Source of the DNA: Mycobacterium asiaticum
Lineage (GTDB): Bacteria; Actinomycetota; Actinomycetes; Mycobacteriales; Mycobacteriaceae
Direction: 5' to 3'
NCBI RefSeq assembly: GCF_001673365.1
Contig: NZ_LZLS01000086.1
Span: 1 to 64,000, forward strand
DNA length: 64,000 nucleotides
In this document: positions 51,240 to 60,173 of the stretch, in pieces
Numbering within the stretch: position 1 is the stretch's first letter
Layout of the letters: each line of letters starts with the position of its first letter
The notes under the pieces: model-generated
Told to the model about the DNA's origin: nothing
What the model saw: the letters and a program-made list of their open reading frames with translations, nothing else
The model's database searches: none
Position numbers and translations under genes: made by a program

Positions 51240-52354
51240 GGTGCGACAAGTGCCGCCAGGCGCTGGGCGTGGTAGTCGGGGTCGCCGAAGATCAACTGGG
51301 TGGCCTTGGCCCGCCGGACGAACAGGTGCGCGTCGTGTTCCCAGGTGAAGCCGATGCCGCCGTGAATGCGCATGTTGTCCAGTGCGACTTGGAGAAAGGC
51401 TTCAGAACACACCATTTTCGCGACCGACGCGGCGGTAGGCCCCCCATCGGTACCGGCGACATCGGCCGCATGCGAGGCGGCCGAACGTGCCCCCTCGACC
51501 TGTACCAACATGTCCGCACACCGGTGCTTGATCGCCTGGAAACTGCCGATCGGCCGACCGAACTGGATCCGGTTCTTGGCATTGTCCACGGCCATATCGA
51601 GGCATCGTTGCGCGGCGCCAACCTGTTCCGCCGCCAACACGACGATGGCGAGATCCGATGTCCGCGCGAGAAAGTTCGCGGCAGCACCGTCGGCTCCGAT
51701 CGCTTCCGCTGGGGCGCCGTCGAATTGCACTCTGGCGATCTTGCGGGTGCGGTCGAGCCCGGCCAGCAGTGTGCGCCGAACCCCCTCCGACCCGGCGCGC
51801 ACCGCGAGTAAAGATATGCCGGCGTCGGTATTGGCCGCTGCCAGCACGACGTCAGCGATGTGACCGTCGATCACGAGCGGCGCGTCACCGTAGATCCGGT
51901 AGCCGGTACCTCCGGTGCCGAAGCGGTCGGCCCGCAGCGTCACGGCCGCGGGGTCCCACGCGCCGAGTCGGCCGTTGAGGATCAGCGTCGCAATGCTGGA
52001 GCCGTCGATGAAACCAGGGACGAACCGTTGCGCAGCGGCGTCGTCACCGCTGGCGAGGACGGCCTGTGTCGCCAGCGCCACGGTGGCGAAAAAGGGAGAG
52101 CACAACAGCGCGCGCCCCATTTCCTCGAAGACCACAGCCAGTTCGGCGATGCCAGCTCCCGCGCCGCCCCACCGCTGTGGAACCGCGATGCCGTGCAGGC
52201 CCAGTTCTCCGGCCATCTGGCGCCAGCAGTCCTGGTCGTACCCGCTCTCCGTCGCCATCAGCGCGCGGACGGTCCCGCTCGGCGACGATTTGGTCAGGTA
52301 GTCGCGCACGACCCGTCGAAAATCGTCAACTTCAGCCATCGGTCCACTGATCAT
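51236..52354 (-). CDS. Acyl-CoA dehydrogenase (FadE-type, copy 1)
   Basis: A flavin-dependent acyl-CoA dehydrogenase-like protein, 372 aa. The N-terminal helical domain has DCWRQMAGELGLHGIAVPQRWGGAGAG, and the C-terminal domain has KNRIQFGRPIGSFQAIKHRCADM and MRIHGGIGFTWEHDAHLFVRRA. No Glu at the classical catalytic position (the YEGT-type motif) is seen. The start is chosen at the ATG 52354; an ATG at 52339 would be 5 codons shorter. The gene is divergent from amidohydrolase copy 2 across a 150-base gap with operator site 2. Confidence 0.85.
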   Translation of the reverse strand: MISGPMAEVDDFRRVVRDYLTKSSPSGTVRALMATESGYDQDCWRQMAGELGLHGIAVPQRWGGAGAGIAELAVVFEEMGRALLCSPFFATVALATQAVLASGDDAAAQRFVPGFIDGSSIATLILNGRLGAWDPAAVTLRADRFGTGGTGYRIYGDAPLVIDGHIADVVLAAANTDAGISLLAVRAGSEGVRRTLLAGLDRTRKIARVQFDGAPAEAIGADGAAANFLARTSDLAIVVLAAEQVGAAQRCLDMAVDNAKNRIQFGRPIGSFQAIKHRCADMLVQVEGARSAASHAADVAGTDGGPTAASVAKMVCSEAFLQVALDNMRIHGGIGFTWEHDAHLFVRRAKATQLIFGDPDYHAQRLAALVAP

Positions 52355-52473
52355 GTTGTCCGTCAGTGGCTTTGATGGCGACAAACCTTTCTGGGCGGGC
52401 CTGGCACGGGCACAGCGTGGTCACCGTCCCGAATGGCCACTCCTGGATCAGGATAGTATCTTTCCTGGAAATA

Positions 52474-52489
52474 GAGAATAATCATTCTC
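52474..52489. promoter_or_regulatory. GAGAAT-N4-ATTCTC operator, site 2
   Basis: GAGAATAATCATTCTC is a perfect palindrome 16 bases before the TTG start of amidohydrolase copy 2, and it shares its gap with the divergent acyl-CoA dehydrogenase gene. A TAGTAT -10-like hexamer lies at 52454-52459. Confidence 0.8.
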
Positions 52490-52504
52490 GTTAGGAGCGA
52501 CGCG

Positions 52505-53701
52505 TTGGCAACGAAACTCGATTACGGCATCTTCGACTGCGATACCCACTGCTACGAGACGCGGGACGCATTCACCCGTTATCTGCCGGAAAAGTTTCGG
52601 GACCGGGCGATCACCACCGTGCGCGGGGCGGACGGCGTCGAGGTGATCCTGGCAGGGCATCGCGTTGCCACCTTCAATAGCGAAGGGGGTCTGGGACTTG
52701 ACGTCGCGTACCGGCCCGGCTCGCTCAAGGAAATGCTCAAGCAAATGGGATCGGGCAACCCCGAGGAATCCTACGAGCCGCAGCCCATGCAGCCGGAATT
52801 CATCGAGCGCGGTGCACGCCTGGCCGTGATGGCCGAGCAGAACGTTGAGCGCATGGTCATCTATCCGAGCGGGATGGCCCTGGCCGCTGAACACTACGTC
52901 GACGACACGGCGGCACTGTATGCCAATCTGCGCTCATTCAACCGATGGTTTGACGAAGAGTGGGGCTTCAGCTACGACGACAAGATTTTCGCCACCGCGC
53001 TGATGTCGTTGCGCGACTTGGATTCTGCGGTCGCAGAAACCGAGGCGATTATCGCCCAAGGCGCAAAGTTCGTGTTGCTGCCCACCGGGCCGGCCTACGG
53101 ACGCTCACCCGGTGACCCGTACTTCGACCCGATTTACGCACGCTTGCAGGAGGCCGGTTGCATCCTGGTGTTTCACATCATGCCGTTCTGGTACTTCAAT
53201 GCGATCTCGCCCGCGTGGGGTCAGAACCCTGATCCTGCCTCGTGGCACATGTCGGCGTGGCAGTGGATGAACATCTATGGTCAGCGCCCGATCGAGGAGA
53301 CGTTGTCCGCACTCATCTTCGACAACCTGTTCGGACGCTTCCCAGAGCTGAAAGTTCTTGTCGCCGAGCATGGAGCGGAGTGGGTGCCGTTCTTCGTCCG
53401 ACACATGGACAAGAGTCGCGGCATGGGCCGCAACGGGCCGTGGATCGGTGGAAAGCTGACGGAGCGGCCATCGGCAATCTTTCGCCGTCACGTTCGCGTC
53501 GTCCCGTACCCCGAGGACGACATACCGGCGATCGTCGCGGGCATGGGATATGACGATTGCCTGGTGATGGGCTCGGACTACCCGCACGCCGAAGGCATAG
53601 CCGAGCCTGCGGACTTCGTGAAGCTGCTTGACCCCCTCGACGATGCCAGCAAGCGGCGGATCATGCGCGACAACGCCGACCAGTTGCTTGTCGGGAGTTG
53701 A
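52505..53701 (+). CDS. Amidohydrolase-2 family protein (copy 2)
   Basis: A TIM-barrel amidohydrolase-2 protein, 398 aa. The metal motif is FDCDTHCYET (residues 10-19), and the catalytic Asp region is VMGSDYPHAEGIAEP. GAKFVLLPTGPAYGRSPGDPYFDP and LFGRFPELKVLVAEHGAEWV are family blocks. The start is TTG with TAGGAGC upstream. It is followed after 7 bases by a pair of acyl-CoA dehydrogenases, suggesting one operon of four genes through the ligase at 55905. Confidence 0.87.
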   Translation: MATKLDYGIFDCDTHCYETRDAFTRYLPEKFRDRAITTVRGADGVEVILAGHRVATFNSEGGLGLDVAYRPGSLKEMLKQMGSGNPEESYEPQPMQPEFIERGARLAVMAEQNVERMVIYPSGMALAAEHYVDDTAALYANLRSFNRWFDEEWGFSYDDKIFATALMSLRDLDSAVAETEAIIAQGAKFVLLPTGPAYGRSPGDPYFDPIYARLQEAGCILVFHIMPFWYFNAISPAWGQNPDPASWHMSAWQWMNIYGQRPIEETLSALIFDNLFGRFPELKVLVAEHGAEWVPFFVRHMDKSRGMGRNGPWIGGKLTERPSAIFRRHVRVVPYPEDDIPAIVAGMGYDDCLVMGSDYPHAEGIAEPADFVKLLDPLDDASKRRIMRDNADQLLVGS

Positions 53702-53708
53702 CGGCGGC

Positions 53709-54692
53709 ATGGCCGACGACAATTCGGCGGACGTCGACCTCGATCTGGACCTGCTGAGGGCGTCGGCGCGAAGGTTCTTGGCTGAACGCGGCGAGACGCA
53801 ATCCGTCAAGGAACTTGCGGCGATGGACTGGACCGGGCTACTCGTCGATGAGGCGATGGGTGGAGCCGGCTGGTGTCCGGTCGAGACGTGCGTCATTGCC
53901 GAGGAACTCGGGCGAGCCCGGGACGGATCGTCCTGGTTCGGCACGGCACTGGCCGCCGCGGCCCTGGGTTCCGCGCCCGACCAGGTACGGCAGCAGTGGC
54001 TGCCCAGCCTGCTGACCGGTACTGCGACAGCGGGCTGCACCTTTCTCGGCGACTGTGCACGGGTCGTCCGCGATGATGCGGATATCGTTATCATCTTGGG
54101 AAGTAACGGGATTCACCTGCTCGAAGACTTGGACCCGGCGAGGTTCGAGCTGGACGCTGATCTGCTGGACGTCAACAGACCGGTGTGTCGTATCGATCTC
54201 ACGGAAGCGCCGAGCGTCGCGATCGGATCGCCCGAACGAGCTGCTGAGCTGAGCGCCGTGGCTCGGCTGCTCGTTGCCGCCGACTCCATCGGCGCGGTAT
54301 CGGCGACCTTGGAACGGCTCACGGCTTACCTCAAAGAGCGCGTCGCATTCGGAGTGCCGATCGCGAGTTTTCAAGCGGTTCAGCACCGACTGGTAGATCT
54401 ACTGGTTTTTGAGGTCAAGGCCCGCGCTGTCGTCATGAAGGCGGCGCGGGCGGTTGCTTCAGGCTATGAACGGGGGCGGGAGAAGGCGCCGGCGCTGGCC
54501 GCGGTGGCGCACGCATTCGTAGCGGCGAATGGCACTGCCGCCGTGGACGATTGCATGCAACTGTCGGGCGGCATCGGATTCACGTGGGAGTACCCGCTGC
54601 ACCACGAACTGCGTCGGGTCTTCACCAACGGTCATCTGGTGGGGACGGCCCGGTCCAGTCGGGCGTTGCTGGCGGAGGCCTGCGGCTGGTGA
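53709..54692 (+). CDS. Short acyl-CoA dehydrogenase subunit (FadE-type, copy 2)
   Basis: A 327-aa acyl-CoA dehydrogenase-like protein, about 50-60 residues shorter than a normal subunit. The loss lies in the middle beta domain, where only VIILGSNGIHLLEDLD-like sequence remains. The C-terminal helical domain is complete (VAFGVPIASFQAVQHRLVDL; MQLSGGIGFTWEYPLHHELRRV). Short and long subunits encoded side by side form heterotetramers in mycobacterial steroid catabolism (established for several FadE pairs). The next gene is such a partner and starts inside this stop codon. Confidence 0.88.
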   Translation: MADDNSADVDLDLDLLRASARRFLAERGETQSVKELAAMDWTGLLVDEAMGGAGWCPVETCVIAEELGRARDGSSWFGTALAAAALGSAPDQVRQQWLPSLLTGTATAGCTFLGDCARVVRDDADIVIILGSNGIHLLEDLDPARFELDADLLDVNRPVCRIDLTEAPSVAIGSPERAAELSAVARLLVAADSIGAVSATLERLTAYLKERVAFGVPIASFQAVQHRLVDLLVFEVKARAVVMKAARAVASGYERGREKAPALAAVAHAFVAANGTAAVDDCMQLSGGIGFTWEYPLHHELRRVFTNGHLVGTARSSRALLAEACGW

Positions 54693-55891
54693 ACGCATTT
54701 GGAAACCGGCCCACCGAGGCGCAGCTGAGCGAATTCCGCAACCGGGTCAGGGCGCACATATCTGAACATGCACCGGCAATCGAAGCGCGCGAAGGCCACC
54801 GGGCACCTAAGACCACCGAACAGGAGGCCCAGCTGCGCGCGTGGTTCGCCGGCCTTTTCGAGGCGGGTTTCGTGGGTGCGGACTGGCCCGTCGAATACGG
54901 CGGGCGCGTCGACCACCACCCGCTGCACGATCGCATTACGAGCGAGGAGATCCTGCGCGCCCGCGCACCACGGCCCATCGACCAGGTCAACCTGGCCGCA
55001 CACGTCTTGTTGCACTTCGGTTCCGAAGAACAGAAGCGCACCCTGCTGCCGCCGATTCGGCGCAGCGAGCATGTCTGGTGCCAGCTGTTCAGCGAACCCG
55101 ATGCCGGCAGTGACATCGCCGCGGTGCGCAGTCGCGGTGTGCAGCAAGATGATGGCGGCTGGCTCCTCGATGGTCAGAAAATCTGGATCACTGACGGCCA
55201 CTGGGCCGATATGGGCCTTGCGCTGATTCGTACCGACCCGGCTTCGTCGCGCCACCATGGGCTTTCGGTCTTCACCGTGCCGCTCGGCGCGGACGGCGTC
55301 GAAATTCGTCCGATCCGCACGATCGGCGATGCGATCGAGGTCAACGAGGTCTTCCTGACCAGAGTCCGAATCGGCGCCGACGGCCTGATCGGTGAGGTAG
55401 GTCAAGGCTGGTCAATCATCATGGCAGGCCTCGACTTTGAACGATTTGGTATCGGCGGAAACGTCATCCTGCTGGAACTGCTGATCGATGATCTAGTCAC
55501 CGTGGCGCGCCACGCCCACATCGACGGCGTGCCGGCACTGAAGTTCGCCGACGTCCGTCAGCAGGTGGCCGAGTTGGCGGTCGAGGTCGAAGTAGCCAAG
55601 GCGTTCATCGACGACTATGTCGAGCGGCTGATATCGGGCGACGAGCAGGTGGGCGACGGCTCGATCGCCAAATTGAGTTTCGCCGAGACCTATCACCGAG
55701 TCGCAGCCTATGGCGCGGAGCTGGCGGCATCTGCCACAGTGGTTGTGAACTCAGACAATGCCGTGCGACAAGCCAAGCAGCGGTTGCGTGAATGCTGGCT
55801 GTGGTCGCGCGCCTACACGATATCGGGTGGAAGCTCGGAGATGATGCGCAACATCCTCGCGAAACGTCGTCTGCTCTTGCCTAGCAGATGA
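54689..55891 (+). CDS. Long acyl-CoA dehydrogenase subunit (FadE-type, copy 3)
   Basis: The 400-aa partner of the preceding short subunit. It has a helical N-domain, WCQLFSEPDAGSDIAAVRSRGV with the FAD-contacting beta domain, then KIWITDGHWADMGLALIRTD and a C-domain ending YTISGGSSEMMRNILAKRRLL. The catalytic Glu of ordinary enzymes would be at the first Gly of SGGSSE. The GTG start overlaps the short subunit stop by 4 bases (GTGA). The ligase gene follows after 13 bases. Confidence 0.9.
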   Translation: MNAFGNRPTEAQLSEFRNRVRAHISEHAPAIEAREGHRAPKTTEQEAQLRAWFAGLFEAGFVGADWPVEYGGRVDHHPLHDRITSEEILRARAPRPIDQVNLAAHVLLHFGSEEQKRTLLPPIRRSEHVWCQLFSEPDAGSDIAAVRSRGVQQDDGGWLLDGQKIWITDGHWADMGLALIRTDPASSRHHGLSVFTVPLGADGVEIRPIRTIGDAIEVNEVFLTRVRIGADGLIGEVGQGWSIIMAGLDFERFGIGGNVILLELLIDDLVTVARHAHIDGVPALKFADVRQQVAELAVEVEVAKAFIDDYVERLISGDEQVGDGSIAKLSFAETYHRVAAYGAELAASATVVVNSDNAVRQAKQRLRECWLWSRAYTISGGSSEMMRNILAKRRLLLPSR

Positions 55892-55904
55892 GTACGGCTA
55901 GCCG

Positions 55905-57473
55905 ATGAGTACGTCGCTGATCGCCGACACGTTTTGGGGTCTGCTCGAAGAGGCGGCTCGTCTGCACCCCGACCGGGTCGTCCTGGCCGATGACTACGGG
56001 CGCCAACTGACCAGCGTGCAACTAAGGCGGTCCGCACTGACGTGTGCGGCGGCATTGGCGCAAAAGGGAATTGGCGTGGGCACGGTGGTCTCGTGGCAAC
56101 TTCCCACCACGCTGGAAACGATGGTCGTCATGGCGGCGCTGACTCGCCTTGGCGCCGTACAGAATCCAGTGCTTCCTATTTGGCGTGAGAGCGAACTGCG
56201 GTTCGTGACAACCCAACTCGCGACGGAAGTGCTCATAGTTCCCGGGGTGTGGCGCGACTTCGACCACACCGCCCTCGCGCGTGAACTCGCCGGTCAAAAA
56301 GCGGGAGAGCGGCCGATGTCTGTTGTGGTGATCGACCACGACGCCCCGGTGACCGACGGCCTCCGGCTCCCCGTTGGCGACCCGAAGCTGCTGCCTCCGC
56401 CGCCAACCAGCGGTGAGGAGCCGCGCTGGATCTACTATTCGTCGGGCACCACGGCGGCACCGAAAGGCGCGCGGCACTGCGACCGTTCGGTGATCGCCGG
56501 GTCGGCGGGGGTGGTCGGGATCGTCGGGGCTTCCAGCCGCGACGTCAACCCGATCGCGTTTCCCGTCTCGCATATCGGCGGGGCCGCAATGCTGGCCGCG
56601 GCTCTGCGTACCGGCATGCGCCTGGTGCTGTTCGACGCCTTCGACCCGGTTCAGACCCCCGTCGCGATCGCGGCGCACCGCCCGACACTGTTGGGCAGCG
56701 CCACCCCGTTCTTCGTCGCCTTTATGGCGGCGCAGTGCGCGCATGGTCCCGAGCCGCTGTTTCCCGACCTGCGTGGCTGCGTCGGTGGGGGTGCACCGAT
56801 TACCCCCGAGCTCGGTCGCCAAGTGCGGCAGACACTTTCAGTCGACGGTGTAGCCAATGCGTGGGGTCTGACAGAATTTCCGGTCGCCACTTCCCAGGCC
56901 CCGAACGGCCCCGCCGCGCTGCTGGATCACACCGTCGGCAAACCGGTGCCGGGTGTTGCGGTGCGAGTCGTCGATGCCACGGAGCGCGAGGTCGACCCGG
57001 GGATGGAGGGGGAACTGCGGGTCAAGGGCCCGCAATGCTTCCTCGGCTACGTCGACGAATCCTTGGATACCCAGGCGTTCGACGCCGAAGGCTGGTTCCG
57101 CACAGGCGATCTGGGCCGCGTCGACCACGAGGGCAACGTCTTCGTCACCGGACGAATCAAGGACGCCATCATCCGCAACGCGGAGAACATTTCGGCGTTG
57201 GAGATCGAGGGCGTGCTGGCCAGCCATCCGGCGGTGGCTGACGTCGCGGTCATCGGTGTGCCTGATGAACGCACCGGCGAGCGCGTCTGCGCTGTCGTCG
57301 TCGCGCACCAAGGCGCTGCGGTCACCCTCTCGTCGGTGTTCGAACACTGTCAAGCTCGAGGTCTCAGCAAGCACAAGACGCCCGAACGGCTCGAGATCGT
57401 TGACGTGCTCCCACGCAACGCAACCGGGAAGGTACTGAAGAATGCCTTGCGGACCCGATTCAGAAGTGGGTAG
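55905..57473 (+). CDS. Acyl-CoA synthetase / AMP-dependent ligase (copy 2)
   Basis: An adenylating enzyme, 522 aa. The P-loop-like motif is IYYSSGTTAAPKGARH (near residue 177). GVANAWGLTEFPVAT is the second motif, WFRTGDLGRVDHEGNVFVTGRIKDAI the Asp-hinge region, and LPRNATGKVLKNAL the late Lys. It probably makes the CoA thioester that the adjacent dehydrogenase pair oxidises. It is convergent with amidohydrolase copy 3; only 2 bases separate their ends. Confidence 0.9.
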   Translation: MSTSLIADTFWGLLEEAARLHPDRVVLADDYGRQLTSVQLRRSALTCAAALAQKGIGVGTVVSWQLPTTLETMVVMAALTRLGAVQNPVLPIWRESELRFVTTQLATEVLIVPGVWRDFDHTALARELAGQKAGERPMSVVVIDHDAPVTDGLRLPVGDPKLLPPPPTSGEEPRWIYYSSGTTAAPKGARHCDRSVIAGSAGVVGIVGASSRDVNPIAFPVSHIGGAAMLAAALRTGMRLVLFDAFDPVQTPVAIAAHRPTLLGSATPFFVAFMAAQCAHGPEPLFPDLRGCVGGGAPITPELGRQVRQTLSVDGVANAWGLTEFPVATSQAPNGPAALLDHTVGKPVPGVAVRVVDATEREVDPGMEGELRVKGPQCFLGYVDESLDTQAFDAEGWFRTGDLGRVDHEGNVFVTGRIKDAIIRNAENISALEIEGVLASHPAVADVAVIGVPDERTGERVCAVVVAHQGAAVTLSSVFEHCQARGLSKHKTPERLEIVDVLPRNATGKVLKNALRTRFRSG

Positions 57474-57475
57474 AG

Positions 57476-58654
57476 CTAGAGGCCGATCAGCTCCTTGAGG
57501 TTGCCGCCCATCACCCGTTGCGTCGTGGCGGCCGGAATGTTTTCGAGTTCCTTGACGAAGTCCGCGGGCTCGGCCAGCCCCTCGGGATGCGGGTAGTCCG
57601 ACCCGAACATCACCCGGTTAGCGCCGAGAATGTCGAGGAGGTGGGACATGTCCTCTTCGTGGAAGGGGTTGACCCACACATGTCTGCGAAAGGTATCGCA
57701 GGGGTGTTCACTGAATTCCTTTGGCTTCTTTCGATATACCCGATCGAAGGCGTCCATCAGGCGCTGCGCCCACGCCCCGCCGTTCTCCACCACGCCGATG
57801 CGCAGGCCGGGGAACCGCTCGAACACGCCGTGGGCGATGAATGCCGCCAGTGTGTCGAAGATGTGGCGGCTCTCCTCGTAGACAAAGCCACGAAACTTCG
57901 TCAGCTGGAAGCCCTGGAACTCGTCGCCGCCTTCCCAGTCGGAGAGGTAGCGATCGTATCCGGCGTCCGAATTGTGCATCTGGACCGAAATGCCCGACGA
58001 CTCGACCAGCCGCCAGAAGTCGTCGAATTCGGGTAGGGCAGGCGACCGTGAGGTGCCGTCACCACGCGGCACCGGTGCGGGACGGATCAGTACCGTCTTC
58101 GCGCCGTTGTTCAGGCACCACTCAAGCTCCGTGACGCCCTTCGCCGGATCGTTCAGCGAAATTGCCGGGACCGGGAAGATGCGGTTCTGGTAGTTGAACG
58201 TCCAGTCGTCGAGCAGCCAGCGGTTGAAGGCGTGGGTGACCGCGTGGGTGAGCTCGGTATCGGACTTCGTGCGCTCTTCGAGCATGCCCGCGGTGGTCGG
58301 AAACATCAGCGCCCCGTCGACGCCTTGGCGATCCATCAACACCAGGCGCAGGTCGGGTCGCCGGAATTCGTCGGGGCAGCGGATCGGGTCGGCGAGTTCC
58401 CGCAGCGACTTACCTTCCGGGTTGATCCCCCGGTAGTAGTCGGCCCAGGCGCCGGGGGTGGGGATGACTTCGTAGGTGGGGTTGGGAATGCACTCGGTGA
58501 CCACGCCGAGGATTTGTAGCTTCTTGCGGCCATTGACGTCGATGAATTTCAGCGCTTCGCAGTACTGCTCCGGCAGATACCGCGTGTAGGCGTCGATCGT
58601 TTCGTACATGTGATTGTCCGCGTCCCACACTTGCATCGCGTCGCCGTCGTCCAC
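57476..58654 (-). CDS. Amidohydrolase-2 family protein (copy 3)
   Basis: A 392-aa amidohydrolase-2 protein closely related to copy 1. It shares WDADNHMYETIDAYTRYLPE at the N-terminus, HAFNRWLLDDWTFNYQNRIF, a MHNSDAGYDRYLSDWEGGDEF block and MFGSDYPHPEGLAEP. The start is uncertain: GTG at 58654 has GGAGG about 5 bases upstream, while ATG at 58636 is the first Met. It is the downstream member after a ligase gene, but the 76-base gap contains operator site 3 and a TATAGT -10, so it has its own promoter. Confidence 0.85.
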   Translation of the reverse strand: MDDGDAMQVWDADNHMYETIDAYTRYLPEQYCEALKFIDVNGRKKLQILGVVTECIPNPTYEVIPTPGAWADYYRGINPEGKSLRELADPIRCPDEFRRPDLRLVLMDRQGVDGALMFPTTAGMLEERTKSDTELTHAVTHAFNRWLLDDWTFNYQNRIFPVPAISLNDPAKGVTELEWCLNNGAKTVLIRPAPVPRGDGTSRSPALPEFDDFWRLVESSGISVQMHNSDAGYDRYLSDWEGGDEFQGFQLTKFRGFVYEESRHIFDTLAAFIAHGVFERFPGLRIGVVENGGAWAQRLMDAFDRVYRKKPKEFSEHPCDTFRRHVWVNPFHEEDMSHLLDILGANRVMFGSDYPHPEGLAEPADFVKELENIPAATTQRVMGGNLKELIGL

Positions 58655-58674
58655 CAGCACCTCCACCACGGGGT

Positions 58675-58690
58675 GAGAATTTTGATTCTC
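58675..58690. promoter_or_regulatory. GAGAAT-N4-ATTCTC operator, site 3
   Basis: GAGAATTTTGATTCTC is a perfect palindrome about 21 bases before the amidohydrolase copy 3 start. On the minus strand a TATAGT -10 lies directly upstream of it, so a bound protein would sit at the transcription start and repress. Confidence 0.8.
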
Positions 58691-58730
58691 ACTATAGCGA
58701 ACGGCGGTATTCGCCGTCGATAAGCACGCC

Positions 58731-60173
58731 TCAGTCGTCGGCGAGTGCTGCCAGATCGCGCTTGACCACCTTGCCGACATCGTTGCGCGGCAACCGCTCT
58801 ACGAACACGACGCGCACGGGCACCCGATACGGTGTCAGGCGCTCCCGGCACCAGGCGATCAATCCGTCCTCGGACAGCTGGACACCGCTGCTCGCGACGA
58901 ATGCCCACGGGACTTCGCCGAGTCGCTCGTCGCGAATTCCTACTACTGCGGCTTCGCGGACACCGTCGGCGCTGAGCAGGACGTCCTCGACGGTCCCCGG
59001 AAAAACCTTGAGGCCGCCGCGATTGATCATGTCCGATACCCGGCCGTCGAGCCACAGGAAACCGTCGTCGTCGAACCAGCCGAGGTCGCCGGTGTGAAAC
59101 CAGCCGTCGTCGGTGAGTCGGTCCAGAAAGGCCGGATCGATCTTGCGCGCGGCGGTGGTCGGTGTGCGAACCATTACCTCGTCTGCGGCGATCTTGACGT
59201 CGATTCCGGGCAGTGGGCGTCCGACGGAGCCGAGTTTGCTTTCACCCCATTCGCGGGCGTCCGCGGCCGACCAACCCACCACCTCGCCGCCGAGTTCGGT
59301 TTGGCCATAAGAGTTCAGCACGATTATCCCGAACCGGTCCCGGAACCGGGCCGCCTGAACGGGCGACAGGGGAGCGGTGATCGACCGCACGATCTTCAGC
59401 GGCGAGAGATCGGTGACCGAGTCGTCGTGCAGCACCATGGTGAGCGCTGCGGGCGGCAGCACCGTCGAGCGCAGCTGGTGCCGCTTGACCAGCGCCGCGA
59501 AGTCCGCCGGTGTGAATCGGTCCATGAGCACGACGCCCGAACCTGCGCGGAATGCGAAAAGCACTTGATAAATGCCGGCCCACAGCGACAGCGACAACGG
59601 CACCAGGTTCGGCATCGGTGATTTGCCTGTAGCAGGTTTCGCGCCACGGAGTTTGGCCAGCAGTCGGTCGATGAGGTCGAGCACCGTGCTGTGACGAAGG
59701 GGCACTGGCTTCGGCGGGCCGGTGGTACCGGAAGTGAACTGCAGCAGCGCAACGTCGTCGTCGTAGTACCGCGCGCCCGGGCGCTGCGTTGTCGAGTTAG
59801 CCGGCGCCCAGCGCAGTGCGTCTCCGGCGAATACCGGCAGGTCGAACGTCGAGAATCGGTGCGCTAGTAAGGGAGTCGTGACAACGGCGACGGGCCGCAG
59901 CGCTTCCAGCTGGGTAACGACCTCGGCCTGGGCCGCTCTCGGGTTCAGCGGCGTGTACACGCCACCGGCGCGCCACGTGCCGAACAGCGCGGCGACGGTG
60001 GTGGCGTCATTTGGCAGCATCGCGGCGATCACCTGTCCGGTCTTCAGGCCGTTCTCGGAAAGCAGCATGCCGAGTTCTTCGGCGCTGGAAGCCAGTTCGT
60101 CGCGCGACACGTCGCCGCCGAGCATGTGTACGGCGACGTTGGGCAGGCCGTCCAGCAGCCCCGCGAGGTTCAC
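58731..60173 (-). CDS. Acyl-CoA synthetase / AMP-dependent ligase (copy 3)
   Basis: A 480-aa adenylating enzyme, shorter than the other two. The core motif is LLQFTSGTTGPPKPVPLRH (near residue 148), with VLNSYGQTELGGE as the second motif and WFHTGDLGWFDDDGFLWLDGRVSDM as the hinge. The late Lys is in LPRNDVGKVVKRDL. The GTG start overlaps the upstream enoyl-CoA hydratase stop (GTGA), making it the fifth member of a coupled run that begins beyond the window. Confidence 0.9.
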   Translation of the reverse strand: MNLAGLLDGLPNVAVHMLGGDVSRDELASSAEELGMLLSENGLKTGQVIAAMLPNDATTVAALFGTWRAGGVYTPLNPRAAQAEVVTQLEALRPVAVVTTPLLAHRFSTFDLPVFAGDALRWAPANSTTQRPGARYYDDDVALLQFTSGTTGPPKPVPLRHSTVLDLIDRLLAKLRGAKPATGKSPMPNLVPLSLSLWAGIYQVLFAFRAGSGVVLMDRFTPADFAALVKRHQLRSTVLPPAALTMVLHDDSVTDLSPLKIVRSITAPLSPVQAARFRDRFGIIVLNSYGQTELGGEVVGWSAADAREWGESKLGSVGRPLPGIDVKIAADEVMVRTPTTAARKIDPAFLDRLTDDGWFHTGDLGWFDDDGFLWLDGRVSDMINRGGLKVFPGTVEDVLLSADGVREAAVVGIRDERLGEVPWAFVASSGVQLSEDGLIAWCRERLTPYRVPVRVVFVERLPRNDVGKVVKRDLAALADD

